DNA of 45,513 nt, from contig JAERTF010000030.1 of NCBI GenBank assembly GCA_016845105.1, positions 1 through 45,513 on the forward strand, given 5' to 3'. Positions 7,839 to 15,743 of this stretch are shown one piece after another. Every line of letters begins with the position of its first letter. Positions within the stretch are counted from its first letter, which is position 1. The position numbers and the translations under genes are program-made. Below the pieces are notes generated by a model. It ran no database searches. It saw nothing but the letters and a program-made list of their open reading frames with translations, and was not told the DNA's origin. This DNA is from Bacteroidota bacterium. GTDB lineage: Bacteria > Bacteroidota > Bacteroidia > Bacteroidales > F082.

Positions 7839-9215
7839 ATGAAATTACCAAACGCAGAATCTTATAGAATTAAAATGGTGGAGCCAATCCACAAAAGTAG
7901 TCGATCAGATCGTGAGCAATGGATTAAAGAAGAAAATTACAATCTCTTCAATTTGAAAAGTAATCAGGTTTTTGTTGACCTACTTACTGATTCCGGAACA
8001 GGAGCAATGAGTGATAAGCAGTGGGCTGAATTGATGCTTGGCGATGAGAGTTATGCTGGAGCTTCCTCCTATTATAAGCTTAAGAATGCCATAAAAGACA
8101 TTACTGGATTTGATTATTTTTTACCGACCCATCAAGGCAGAGCAGCTGAAAATGTTCTATTTTCCACTTTAATAAAAGAGGGCGATATAGTTCCGGGAAA
8201 TTCTCATTTTGACACAACAAAGGCACATATTGAGTTTAGAAAATCACAGGCAGTTGACTGTACAATTGATGAAGCTTTTGATACTGTATTAGACCATCCA
8301 TTTAAGGGAAATCTGGATTTGATCAAATTAGAAAAGGTGCTTTCAGAAAACCCAAAAGAGAAAATACCATTAATAGTTGTAACAGTTACATGTAATTCTT
8401 CTGGAGGACAACCTGTTTCAATGCAAAATATGAAAGATGTATCAGAAATTGCAAAAAAGTATGATATCCCTGTATACTATGATTCTGCAAGGTTTGCTGA
8501 AAATGCATATTTCATAAAGTTGCGCGAAAAGAAGTATTTTGATGTAAGTATTCGTGATATAGTTAAAGAAATGTTTTCATATGCCGATGGTATGACTATG
8601 AGTAGTAAAAAGGATGCTATTGTCAACATGGGTGGATTTATAGGGTTTAAACATAAGGATGTATTTGATAAAGCCAGTGTCTATAATATTCTATTTGAAG
8701 GTTATTTAACATATGGTGGAATGTCTGGTCGTGATATGAACGCCCTTGCACAAGGACTGTATGAAGGAACCGAATTTGATTATCTGGAAACAAGAATAAA
8801 TCAAGTTGCCCACCTTGGACAAATGCTTAAGGATTATGGCATACCTGTGCAATATCCGTTTGGTGGTCATGCTATTTTTGTTGATGCCAAAAGGTTTTTA
8901 CCTCATATTCCTAAGGAAGAGTACATAGCGCAAACACTTGCCGTTGAGTTATACATCGAAGGTGGAGTAAGAGGGGTAGAAATTGGAAGTATTATGGCAG
9001 ATCGCGACCCTGAAACCGGATTGAATAGATATCCTGATTTGGAGTTGATGCGTTTGGCTATTCCGCGACGTACCTATACTAATGATCATATGAAATATGT
9101 TGCGGCAGCACTAGTTAATGTGTACGAACGAAGAGATAAAATCACAAAGGGGCTTCGTATTACCAAAGAAGCACCTATCCTACGTCATTTCACAGTTGAG
9201 CTTGAAAGAGCTTAA
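7839..9215 (+). CDS. tnaA: Tryptophanase (tryptophan indole-lyase)
   Basis: A 458-residue PLP-dependent beta-eliminating lyase that splits tryptophan into indole, pyruvate and ammonia in the cytoplasm. The signature Y-A-D...M-S-S-K-K-D with the PLP lysine lies at residues 257-258; other family motifs are LLTDSGTGAMS, PTHQGR and NSSGGQPVS. Tyrosine phenol-lyase is the close alternative. Residues that separate the two favour tryptophanase: HFDTT (Asp125, where phenol-lyase has Thr) and LRHFT near the C-terminus (His450, where phenol-lyase has Phe). It is monocistronic by appearance, with its own promoter, a long leader and a hairpin shortly after the stop. Confidence 0.9.
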   Translation: MKLPNAESYRIKMVEPIHKSSRSDREQWIKEENYNLFNLKSNQVFVDLLTDSGTGAMSDKQWAELMLGDESYAGASSYYKLKNAIKDITGFDYFLPTHQGRAAENVLFSTLIKEGDIVPGNSHFDTTKAHIEFRKSQAVDCTIDEAFDTVLDHPFKGNLDLIKLEKVLSENPKEKIPLIVVTVTCNSSGGQPVSMQNMKDVSEIAKKYDIPVYYDSARFAENAYFIKLREKKYFDVSIRDIVKEMFSYADGMTMSSKKDAIVNMGGFIGFKHKDVFDKASVYNILFEGYLTYGGMSGRDMNALAQGLYEGTEFDYLETRINQVAHLGQMLKDYGIPVQYPFGGHAIFVDAKRFLPHIPKEEYIAQTLAVELYIEGGVRGVEIGSIMADRDPETGLNRYPDLELMRLAIPRRTYTNDHMKYVAAALVNVYERRDKITKGLRITKEAPILRHFTVELERA

Positions 9216-9261
9216 TGATAAACTCATATTGTAAACCATATTAAGTTTGCATAAAAATTTC

Positions 9262-9290
9262 GACGTCCAAAGTTATTTACTTTGGACGTC
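9262..9290. terminator. Perfect 11-bp hairpin between tnaA and the methionine sulfoxide reductase
   Basis: GACGTCCAAAG (9262-9272) pairs perfectly with CTTTGGACGTC (9280-9290) around a seven-base loop. It lies 47 bases after the tnaA stop, so it may be its terminator, although the following T tract is poor. A TAAGTTTG -7 box at 9242-9249 would alternatively place the hairpin at the 5' end of the next mRNA. It also makes the in-frame TTG at 9247 an unlikely start for the next gene. Confidence 0.5.
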
Positions 9291-9306
9291 TTCTAATAAT
9301 AACCTT

Positions 9307-9765
9307 ATGAATTCGGACAAAAAACAAAAAAGATATAGTCGACTATATGATCAGATAGTAGGTTTAATTGAAAAGAGCAGTAATAATCAATTGTCGAATA
9401 TGGCTACGATTACTGCCGTACTACATCATAAAATGGAATATTTTTTCTGGACTGGATTCTATTTGTTACAAGATGGAAAACTGCAGGTTGGTCCATATCA
9501 GGGATCATTAGCATGTATTAATCTGGCAAAGGATACTGGTGTTTGTTGGGCAGCGATAAACACGAAACAAACTATTGTGGTTGGTGATGTAGAAGCGTTT
9601 CCAGGACATATTGCATGTGACTCAAGATCGGCATCAGAAATAGTAATTCCCCTAAAAAATAAAAATAATGAGATAATAGGAGTTATGGATGTTGATAGTA
9701 GTGACCTAAATAGTTTTGATGAGGTTGATGCACTTTGGCTCGAAAAGATAGTAAGCCTTATTTAG
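9307..9765 (+). CDS. msrC: Free methionine-(R)-sulfoxide reductase (GAF domain)
   Basis: A 152-residue single GAF-domain protein of the fRMsr family that reduces free methionine-R-sulfoxide using a thioredoxin-type donor. Three cysteines at 70, 80 and 104 have the same spacing (10 and 24) as the catalytic and resolving cysteines of the family. They lie in the conserved segments GPYQGSLAC, TGVC and FPGHIACDS, followed by SEIVIPL and GVMDVDS. The frame is open upstream from a TTG at 9247, but that extension passes through the hairpin and promoter box, so ATG 9307 is preferred. Confidence 0.9.
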   Translation: MNSDKKQKRYSRLYDQIVGLIEKSSNNQLSNMATITAVLHHKMEYFFWTGFYLLQDGKLQVGPYQGSLACINLAKDTGVCWAAINTKQTIVVGDVEAFPGHIACDSRSASEIVIPLKNKNNEIIGVMDVDSSDLNSFDEVDALWLEKIVSLI

Positions 9766-9773
9766 ATAACACA

Positions 9774-9803
9774 TTGTAAATATTGTTGTTATTTATATTT
9801 TTG
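9774..9803 (+). promoter_or_regulatory. Promoter TTG-N19-TATTTTTG
   Basis: TTG at 9774-9776, 19 bases, TATTTTTG at 9796-9803; the -7 box matches TAnnTTTG and the start codon follows 19 bases later. It would drive the MntP-like gene and the two genes behind it. Confidence 0.55.
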
Positions 9804-9822
9804 CACCATAATATGATAAGTA

Positions 9823-10371
9823 ATGGTAACAACCATAATTTTCCTAGTAATTATATTTCTTTCTGTTCAAGTATTTCCGATAGCACTTGGTATTGATGTA
9901 AGAGGTAAACTTGCCAAAGCTCTGGTTTTAGTAATAGTATTATCTGCCATACAGGTATTTACATACTGGTTGGGCTTAAAACTAGGTAACACTTTTATGT
10001 ATTTGATGGATGGTTTTAGTGGGGTGGTTGTTTTCATTGGTTTTTTACTGATTGGCATTCGTTTGCTTATGGAAGTTTTTAATATCCGTAAAGGAGAGAG
10101 GTCATACTCAATTGATACCATAGGACTTACTGCTTTAGCATCATTTGCCCAGGGTGTTAACTCGTTTTTAGTTGGACTCTTGTTTTATTATATTTCAATA
10201 GATGTAAGTTTCACAATCATTACATTATTATCTTCAGTTGTTGTGGTTACTGTTTTGGGTATAATTATGAAGCCTGAAAAGTTAACCTTGGCTTTTGCAT
10301 CATTGTTATATACAATTGGTGGATTAGTGATGTTAGTTGCAGCAGTTTATTTTTCTTTTTTTTATTTATAA
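9823..10371 (+). CDS. MntP-like six-helix membrane protein lacking the intramembrane aspartates
   Basis: A 182-residue protein with about six membrane helices arranged as two similar halves. The pattern of a GFLLIGIRLLMEVF helix followed by ALASFAQGVNSFLVGL recalls the MntP (DUF204) manganese exporter family, where the equivalent segments are WIAF..LG.RM and A.A.S.DA.AVG. In MntP each half carries a conserved Asp in an S-x-D-A motif; here the corresponding positions read SVQVF and GVNSF (Gln and Asn). It is therefore a divergent or repurposed member and Mn2+ export should not be assumed. It is followed after 12 bases by the nuclease gene, so the three downstream genes may be one transcript. 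Confidence 0.6.
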   Translation: MVTTIIFLVIIFLSVQVFPIALGIDVRGKLAKALVLVIVLSAIQVFTYWLGLKLGNTFMYLMDGFSGVVVFIGFLLIGIRLLMEVFNIRKGERSYSIDTIGLTALASFAQGVNSFLVGLLFYYISIDVSFTIITLLSSVVVVTVLGIIMKPEKLTLAFASLLYTIGGLVMLVAAVYFSFFYL

Positions 10372-10383
10372 ATAGATTACACA

Positions 10384-11415
10384 GTGTATAAAGTATTTTC
10401 GATCAGTTTCATTAGTTTGATAGTAGTGCTAAGCAATACGATACTTGCACAAATTCCTGCAGGATATTATGATAACGCACAGGGATTAACAGGGAGTGAA
10501 CTTAAACAAGCATTACATAGTATTATTGACAATCATAACGAATATTCGTATAATGATTTAAGGGATTTTATTCTTAGAAATACGGATGAAGACCCCAATA
10601 ATAGCAATAATGTTATTTTGTTATATACCGGTAGGTCTCAAGCTAAAAGCACATTTGGTGGTGGTGCTAATGACTGGAATAGGGAGCATGTTTGGGCCAA
10701 ATCGCATGGTGATTTTGGAAATAGCCCTCCAGCTGGTACGGATGCTCATCATATCCGACCTACCGATGCATCAGTAAATAGCACAAGAGGTAATCTTGAT
10801 TTTGATATTGGTGGTAGCCCTGTAGCTGAAGCACCAGGGTGTTTCAGAGATTCAGATTCATTTGAACCACGAGATGCGGTTAAGGGGGACGTTGCCCGAA
10901 TGATTTTTTATATGGCTACTCGTTACGATGGAAGTGATGGAATGCCTAACCTTGAAGTAGTGGATCAAGTTAATACATCACCAAACCCTAAACATGGTAA
11001 ACTATCTCAGCTAATTCTGTGGAATTCATTGGATCCTCCGGATGACTTTGAAAAGAATAGAAACAATGTTATATATTATCAGTATCAAAACAATAGAAAC
11101 CCCTATATCGATCATCCGGAATATGTGGATGCCATTTGGGGAGACTTAAATGATATTAGTTCAAAAAAAGCATTAAGTGTTAACTTATATCCCAACCCAG
11201 CTGTTAATATATTAAAAATATCAGGTAATCATATTACCAATGCCAGTTACACAATTTACTCATTACTTGGATATTCTAAATCAACAGGGATACTTCACAG
11301 CAACTCATCAGAAATTGATATTTCATTTTTGGCAAATGGGATATATATATTCCAAATTACAGATTTTTCAAATCTTACAACCACAAGAACTACTTTTGTA
11401 AAAACTAGCAACTAA
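10384..11415 (+). CDS. Secreted endonuclease I with T9SS C-terminal sorting domain
   Basis: 343 residues from a GTG start: a signal peptide ending near ILAQ, an endonuclease I domain (about 25-250), and a type A T9SS sorting domain (about 260-343). The nuclease core shows DWNREHVW (about 97-104), DAHHIRPTD (120-128), VNSTRGNLDF and EPRDAVKGDVARMIFYMATRY, the motifs of the Vvn/EndA-type periplasmic or extracellular nucleases. The C-terminus has VNLYPNPAVNILKI and FLANGIYIFQI, the standard cargo signature. It probably degrades extracellular DNA/RNA. The stop overlaps the start of queD by one base. Confidence 0.9.
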   Translation: MYKVFSISFISLIVVLSNTILAQIPAGYYDNAQGLTGSELKQALHSIIDNHNEYSYNDLRDFILRNTDEDPNNSNNVILLYTGRSQAKSTFGGGANDWNREHVWAKSHGDFGNSPPAGTDAHHIRPTDASVNSTRGNLDFDIGGSPVAEAPGCFRDSDSFEPRDAVKGDVARMIFYMATRYDGSDGMPNLEVVDQVNTSPNPKHGKLSQLILWNSLDPPDDFEKNRNNVIYYQYQNNRNPYIDHPEYVDAIWGDLNDISSKKALSVNLYPNPAVNILKISGNHITNASYTIYSLLGYSKSTGILHSNSSEIDISFLANGIYIFQITDFSNLTTTRTTFVKTSN

Positions 11416-11867
11416 TGAAATCACCAATCATAAGAATTACTAAGGAATTTAAGTTTGAAATGGCCCATGCCTTGAAGGGATATGATGGTCCCTGCAAAAA
11501 CATTCATGGACATTCATACGAGTTATTGGTCACAGTTTTAGGGACACCCATAAGTGATTTGTCTAGTCCAAAACTAGGAATGGTTATGGATTTTGGAGAT
11601 TTAAAACAGATTGTTAGATCAACAGTTGTGGATGTTTTTGATCATGCTTTAGTATTAAATAGTAGAATGTCAAATAATCTAATCGATAGCTTAAAACAAA
11701 ATTTTGAAAAAATCATTATTCTTGACTATCAACCTACCAGCGAATTGATGATTGCTGATTTCGCCCAACGAATATCCAATGAATTACCAAATAATGTGAA
11801 GCTGAAATATCTCTTATTGCGAGAAACTGTTACATCATATGCCGAATGGTATTCAGATGATAATTAG
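11415..11867 (+). CDS. queD: 6-carboxytetrahydropterin synthase / PTPS family (QueD-like)
   Basis: A 150-residue T-fold protein. Zinc ligands His18 (EMAHAL), His31 and His33 (NIHGHSYELLV) and the catalytic Cys27 (CKNIHGH) are all present, then the acidic DFGDLK segment and FDHALVLN, and a C-terminal glutamate in LRETVTS. QueD converts dihydroneopterin triphosphate to carboxytetrahydropterin in the queuosine/7-deazaguanine pathway. Other PTPS paralogues are possible because no queC, queE or queF lies nearby. The start codon overlaps the stop of the nuclease gene (TAATG), suggesting translational coupling of two unrelated functions. Confidence 0.88.
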   Translation: MKSPIIRITKEFKFEMAHALKGYDGPCKNIHGHSYELLVTVLGTPISDLSSPKLGMVMDFGDLKQIVRSTVVDVFDHALVLNSRMSNNLIDSLKQNFEKIIILDYQPTSELMIADFAQRISNELPNNVKLKYLLLRETVTSYAEWYSDDN

Positions 11868-11913
11868 TGTAATACCCCTTGTTTTAATAATAATTCACAG
11901 ATTTTCTCTTGAC

Positions 11914-11964
11914 CATTCAATTAGCTATATAGCTTAATTGAGTGAATACCTAATTTGAGGTATT
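11914..11964. other. Two consecutive hairpins between queD and the porin gene
   Basis: CATTCAATTAGCTAT (11914-11928) is followed directly by its near-perfect complement (11929-11944), with one bulged T and one G-T pair. AATACCT (11945-11951) then pairs with AGGTATT (11958-11964). The second arm ends at the -33 region of the porin promoter. They may be a queD terminator or an operator region; no T tract follows. Confidence 0.4.
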
Positions 11965-11993
11965 GATGGCGATATATCTACAATTTATTTTTG
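11963..11993 (+). promoter_or_regulatory. Promoter TTG-N20-TATTTTTG before the porin gene
   Basis: TTG at 11963-11965, 20-base spacer, TATTTTTG at 11986-11993; the start codon is 25 bases further. Elements and spacing agree with the Bacteroidota consensus. Confidence 0.55.
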
Positions 11994-12018
11994 TGGCATA
12001 ATTTTAAAAACATTTGCT

Positions 12019-13218
12019 ATGAAAGTAATAACTAAACATTTTATTGTATTTGTGATGATTAGCTTCAGCACAAGTTTATTATCACAAAACCCCAACAGTA
12101 TGAATGCAGCTACCAAATTATTATCAAGCGATAATAAACTAACCATAGGTGGATACGGACAAATTGATTATAACCAACCTTTTGGTGAAAATAAAATTCA
12201 AAATGGCAAACTTGATGTGCATCGACTGGTACTTCTGTTTGGTTATCGTTTTAACGATAGATTAAATTTTGTATCAGAGATTGAAATTGAGCACGTAAAA
12301 GAGGTTTATGTTGAACAAGCATTTTTAAACTATAGCATAAATAATTATATAAGTATAAGGGGTGGGTTAATGTTAGTACCTATGGGCATTATAAATGAAT
12401 ATCATGAGCCTAATACTTTTAACGGAGTTGAACGACCTTTAATTGATAAGTATATCGCTCCAACCACATGGCGTGAAATAGGATTGGGAATTACTGGTAC
12501 CATTCCCGAAATATCATTGAAGTATCAGGCATATATTATGAATGGTTTCAGTAGTTACAACGGAAGTGCGCAATTATCCGGCAGCAGTGGTATGCGGGGC
12601 GGACGTCAAAAAGGAGCAAAATCATTTATCAGAACACCTGTTTTAGCATCTAGATTAGAGTATTTTGGGATACTAGGTTTAAATGTTGGTTTTTCAACTT
12701 ATATAGGTAAAACTCAATCTACATTGTTTAAAGAAGTAGAAAGAAATGATAATATAGGAATCGCCATGGCTGACTCATCAATTGTAAATATGACAATGTT
12801 TGGCCTTGATGCTAACTACCAGCGTAAAGGTTTTCAATTAAGAGTTCAAACATATTATACTAGTTTGTCAAATACAAAACAGTACAATTATTTTACTTCA
12901 TCTGATGGATCACCCAATAACTTAGGAAATAGTATGTATGGATATTATATAGAAACAGGATATAATGTATTTCAAGAGTTTGAAAAAATTAAAAGTGAAT
13001 TAATAACCTTTGTACGATATTCTGCTTATGACACTCAATATACGGTTGCTGAAGGTATTAATAAAAACCCAAGTTATGATATACAGGTTATAACAGCTGG
13101 TTTAGGTTGGAAGCCAATTTCGGCGGTAGCGGTAAAAGCTGATATTCAATTTCTAAAGTCTAGATCAGATAAAAACTATAACAAGGTATTTAATGCAGGT
13201 ATTGCCGTGTGGTTTTAG
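12019..13218 (+). CDS. Outer-membrane porin-like beta-barrel protein
   Basis: 399 residues: a signal peptide (cleavage near SLLSQ), then a barrel of alternating aromatic/polar strands that begins TIGGYGQIDYNQ and ends with a terminal aromatic strand VFNAGIAVWF, the outer-membrane insertion signal. Segments such as FVSEIEIEHVKEVYVEQAF and VPMGIINEYHEP fit the phosphate-selective-porin-like (OprO/P) family that is common in Bacteroidota. The selectivity cannot be read from sequence. The FMN-binding gene follows after nine bases, so the two are almost certainly co-expressed from the promoter at 11963-11993. Confidence 0.8.
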   Translation: MKVITKHFIVFVMISFSTSLLSQNPNSMNAATKLLSSDNKLTIGGYGQIDYNQPFGENKIQNGKLDVHRLVLLFGYRFNDRLNFVSEIEIEHVKEVYVEQAFLNYSINNYISIRGGLMLVPMGIINEYHEPNTFNGVERPLIDKYIAPTTWREIGLGITGTIPEISLKYQAYIMNGFSSYNGSAQLSGSSGMRGGRQKGAKSFIRTPVLASRLEYFGILGLNVGFSTYIGKTQSTLFKEVERNDNIGIAMADSSIVNMTMFGLDANYQRKGFQLRVQTYYTSLSNTKQYNYFTSSDGSPNNLGNSMYGYYIETGYNVFQEFEKIKSELITFVRYSAYDTQYTVAEGINKNPSYDIQVITAGLGWKPISAVAVKADIQFLKSRSDKNYNKVFNAGIAVWF

Positions 13219-13227
13219 ATTATTGAT

Positions 13228-13791
13228 ATGACAAGGAGATTTATTTATACCTTAATCGTAATTACGATTGCATATTTGACTTTTGGTTTTACAATTGACG
13301 GACAAATTAATATACCTTACCCAAAGATTGAAAAAACTATCAAGAAGCAATTTGGAAACAGTAGCTTTGAATTAATTCCGGTGAGTGTCGAGAATAATTT
13401 TCAATCACAAACAAAAGTATTCACAATCGATATTAACAATATTACTTCGGGCTTTGTATATGTTAGTCGGATTAATAGTTGCAGAGCCGGCGGATGTACT
13501 GTGAATTTTACATCAGAAAGAGCGGAGTTTGAATATTTTGATTATTTCCTAATAACTGACCAAAATGGTGTAGTACTAAAGGTAAAAGTGTATAATTATC
13601 AGGCTACCCACGGGCAGCAAGTAATGAGTAGAGGTTGGTTAAAGCAATTTATTGGTTTCAATGGTGACCAAACACTTAATTATGGCTCCGACATTCAAGC
13701 TATTAGTGGGGCCACTATATCGGCAAAGGCTATAACCAATGATATACAAGAAGCTGAAAAATTGATACAGAAAATCATAGCAGACAACTAA
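13228..13791 (+). CDS. Exported FMN-binding domain protein with CX4C motif
   Basis: 187 residues with an N-terminal membrane/signal segment (LIVITIAYLTFGF) and an FMN_bind-type domain. The domain contains DYFLITDQNGVVLKVKVYNYQATHG and, near the C-terminus, QAISGATISAKAI, the S-G-A-T motif on which ApbE attaches FMN in NqrC/RnfG relatives. The acidic residue usually found three residues before SGAT is Gln here, although an Asp occurs two residues earlier. A cysteine pair, SCRAGGC, in the middle is an added redox or metal feature. It is translated directly after the porin, so it probably acts in the periplasm as a partner of that transport system; the redox partner is unknown. Confidence 0.7.
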   Translation: MTRRFIYTLIVITIAYLTFGFTIDGQINIPYPKIEKTIKKQFGNSSFELIPVSVENNFQSQTKVFTIDINNITSGFVYVSRINSCRAGGCTVNFTSERAEFEYFDYFLITDQNGVVLKVKVYNYQATHGQQVMSRGWLKQFIGFNGDQTLNYGSDIQAISGATISAKAITNDIQEAEKLIQKIIADN

Positions 13792-13845
13792 AATTTCCGA
13801 TTATGATTCTCATAATTTATTATTTTCACACAAAATAGTTAACAT

Positions 13846-14715
13846 ATGAGTTGGGAAAAAGAAGTTATATTGAAAATTGCTGATGTAATCGGGAGAGATG
13901 TTACTTTGGATAGTGTTAGTGCTATTGGAGGAGGATCCATTAACGACACCTACAAAATAGCTACAAATGAAGGTAATTTCTTTCTTAAGAAAAATTTAGC
14001 AAGTTTGTATCCAGAGATGTTTGAAAAGGAGGAATTGGGTATCAAATTACTTGAACAAACGAACGAGATTACTGTCCCTGAAATTATATCAACCGGAGAA
14101 ATAAATAACACTTCGTTTTTAATTCTTGATTATATTGAATCAGGAGTTATCGAATCAAACTTTTGGCCTGAATTTGGAAGTAAGTTGGCGAATTTACATA
14201 AACATTCATCCGGCTTTTTTGGGTTGGATTATAATAATTACATAGGGTCGCTTATACAAAGTAATACCAAACATTTAAAGTGGAATGAATTCTTCATAAA
14301 TGAGAGACTCAATTATCAAGTAAAACTTGCACGAGATAGTGGAAAGGTAGGTAATGATTATGTAAAAAATTTTGATAGGTTTTACAGGAAGCTAGAGAAC
14401 ATATTTCCCATTGAACCTCCAGCTTTGGTGCACGGTGATTTGTGGAGTGGAAACTTCATGGTTAACAATATAGGGCAACCAGTTATAATCGACCCAGCTG
14501 TATACTATGGCCATAGGGAAATGGACCTTGGCATGTCAAAACTATTCGGTGGTTTTGATAGGCAGTTTTATGATAGTTACAATGATCACTATCCGCTTGA
14601 AGTAGGCTGGAGAGAAAGGTTACAATATTGCAATCTATACCCTCTTATGGTTCATGTTAACCTTTTTGGGGGTAGTTATCTTAACTCAGTAAAGGAGATA
14701 TTAAGTAGGTTCTAG
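13846..14715 (+). CDS. Fructosamine/ketosamine-3-kinase family protein
   Basis: A 289-residue protein-kinase-like-fold enzyme. AIGGGSINDTYKI (27-38) is the ATP-binding loop, FFLKK (45-49) carries the nucleotide-binding lysine, HGDLWSGN (196-203) is the catalytic loop with the base aspartate, and IIDPAVYYGHREMDLGM the metal-binding DPA region. The motifs and length match the FN3K family, which phosphorylates ketosamines on glycated amines and proteins, a protein-repair role. Other small-molecule kinases of the APH superfamily are less likely because of the GHREMDL segment. It ends three bases from the convergent lipoprotein gene. Confidence 0.88.
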   Translation: MSWEKEVILKIADVIGRDVTLDSVSAIGGGSINDTYKIATNEGNFFLKKNLASLYPEMFEKEELGIKLLEQTNEITVPEIISTGEINNTSFLILDYIESGVIESNFWPEFGSKLANLHKHSSGFFGLDYNNYIGSLIQSNTKHLKWNEFFINERLNYQVKLARDSGKVGNDYVKNFDRFYRKLENIFPIEPPALVHGDLWSGNFMVNNIGQPVIIDPAVYYGHREMDLGMSKLFGGFDRQFYDSYNDHYPLEVGWRERLQYCNLYPLMVHVNLFGGSYLNSVKEILSRF

Positions 14716-14718
14716 TTT

Positions 14719-15420
14719 CTATTTAACGATATTTGCTTCTTCCATAATAACAGAATAGGAGTATCCCGAGCCAAAATCTTTGTCAACTGCGATAATGCCT
14801 TCAAAAGTAACCACTGCATCTTTATTCACACCTTCAACAGTAGTAACTGTTAAATCAAAATTGCCATCATAATCAGTGCCATCTTGAATATGAGCCCAGT
14901 TTTTATTCATAATTGCAGCATTAAATTTTGTAACTTTTCCTCTAACTTTTACCTTTTTTCCGGCATATTTATCCTTATTGGCAAATAATTCGGCAATGGT
15001 TATACCACCGTCAGCTTTATCAACATTAATTTCGGTTTTAACAATTGTAGGCTTAACCGGAGTTTGCGGCATACTAGCTTTTGTTTCGTCATTTGGGTTG
15101 GTACTGGCCTTTTGTACAAAAAATACCGAAGGAAATGTACGATCAAGTTGCTTACTATGAAAATCATTCATTTCAAGTCCTTGATTATAATATAGAGTTT
15201 GACCTTTATTGATATCGGCTTTGGCAATCGCTACCCATTTTTTATTGTTTTCATCTTGTACAAGGCAATATGTATAATTGGATGTTTGGATAACTTCCTG
15301 AACAACACCATTATAGTCATAATCAGAAACAACTTTAGAGGTTGATTTATAAACTGGTTGATCACAAGATGTGAAGCTAATAAAAAGTGCAACAGATAGT
15401 AATGCTAGTATAGATCTCAT
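14719..15420 (-). CDS. Lipoprotein with C-terminal OB-fold domain
   Basis: 233 residues from the ATG at 15420, which puts the lipoprotein signal (LLSVALFISFTSC, lipidated Cys near 19) at the N-terminus; the open frame upstream lacks a signal. Residues about 25-95 form a small beta-rich region (VVQEVIQTSNYTYCLVQDENNKKWVAI is not quoted in full here). After a low-complexity linker comes an OB-fold: GITIAELFANKDKYAGKKV, KVRGKVTKFNAAIM, WAHIQDGT and VTFEGIIAVDKDFG, like the NrfJ/GW-type periplasmic OB proteins. Its ligand is unknown; it sits alone. Confidence 0.75.
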   Translation of the reverse strand: MRSILALLSVALFISFTSCDQPVYKSTSKVVSDYDYNGVVQEVIQTSNYTYCLVQDENNKKWVAIAKADINKGQTLYYNQGLEMNDFHSKQLDRTFPSVFFVQKASTNPNDETKASMPQTPVKPTIVKTEINVDKADGGITIAELFANKDKYAGKKVKVRGKVTKFNAAIMNKNWAHIQDGTDYDGNFDLTVTTVEGVNKDAVVTFEGIIAVDKDFGSGYSYSVIMEEANIVK

Positions 15421-15743
15421 ATTAAATATTTTATGATTAATAGTTATTAAATATTTCGGGTAAAGATATACAATTGTGTTAATATGAATCACCAAGCTGT
15501 TTGAAATTAACACATTGCTTTTAGTTTACATAGAGAACACATTATTTATTACCAGTATGTTCAGGAAGTAAGATTAGATTGGAAGAACTATTTATGAGAA
15601 TATGGTAAATTATTGGAGACATATTTGTTAAGAACATTTATGTATATTTACGCTTAATTTAAGAAACCCTTTTCTTGTTTTTATGCAAATTTTAGACGAG
15701 ACCTAGTACATTAGTTTTAGTAATAATTGTTAGTATATTTCAT
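15421..15743 (+). other. Gene-free stretch with a cryptic signal-peptide start
   Basis: The stretch separates the divergent lipoprotein and sensor-kinase genes. Its last ~50 bases (15696-15743) are open in the kinase frame and encode a hydrophobic run, TLVLVIIVSIFHLFVSC when read on into the gene, which is a lipoprotein-type signal peptide without any ATG. An ATG at 15683 (ATG CAA ATT TTA) is one base out of frame. Nothing else clear is seen; no TAnnTTTG box with a good -33 was found for the kinase. Confidence 0.45.

Noticed and set aside
7839..9215. Tyrosine phenol-lyase as the product
   Set aside because: Substrate-specific positions (Asp125 in HFDTT, His450 in LRHFT) match tryptophanase rather than phenol-lyase.
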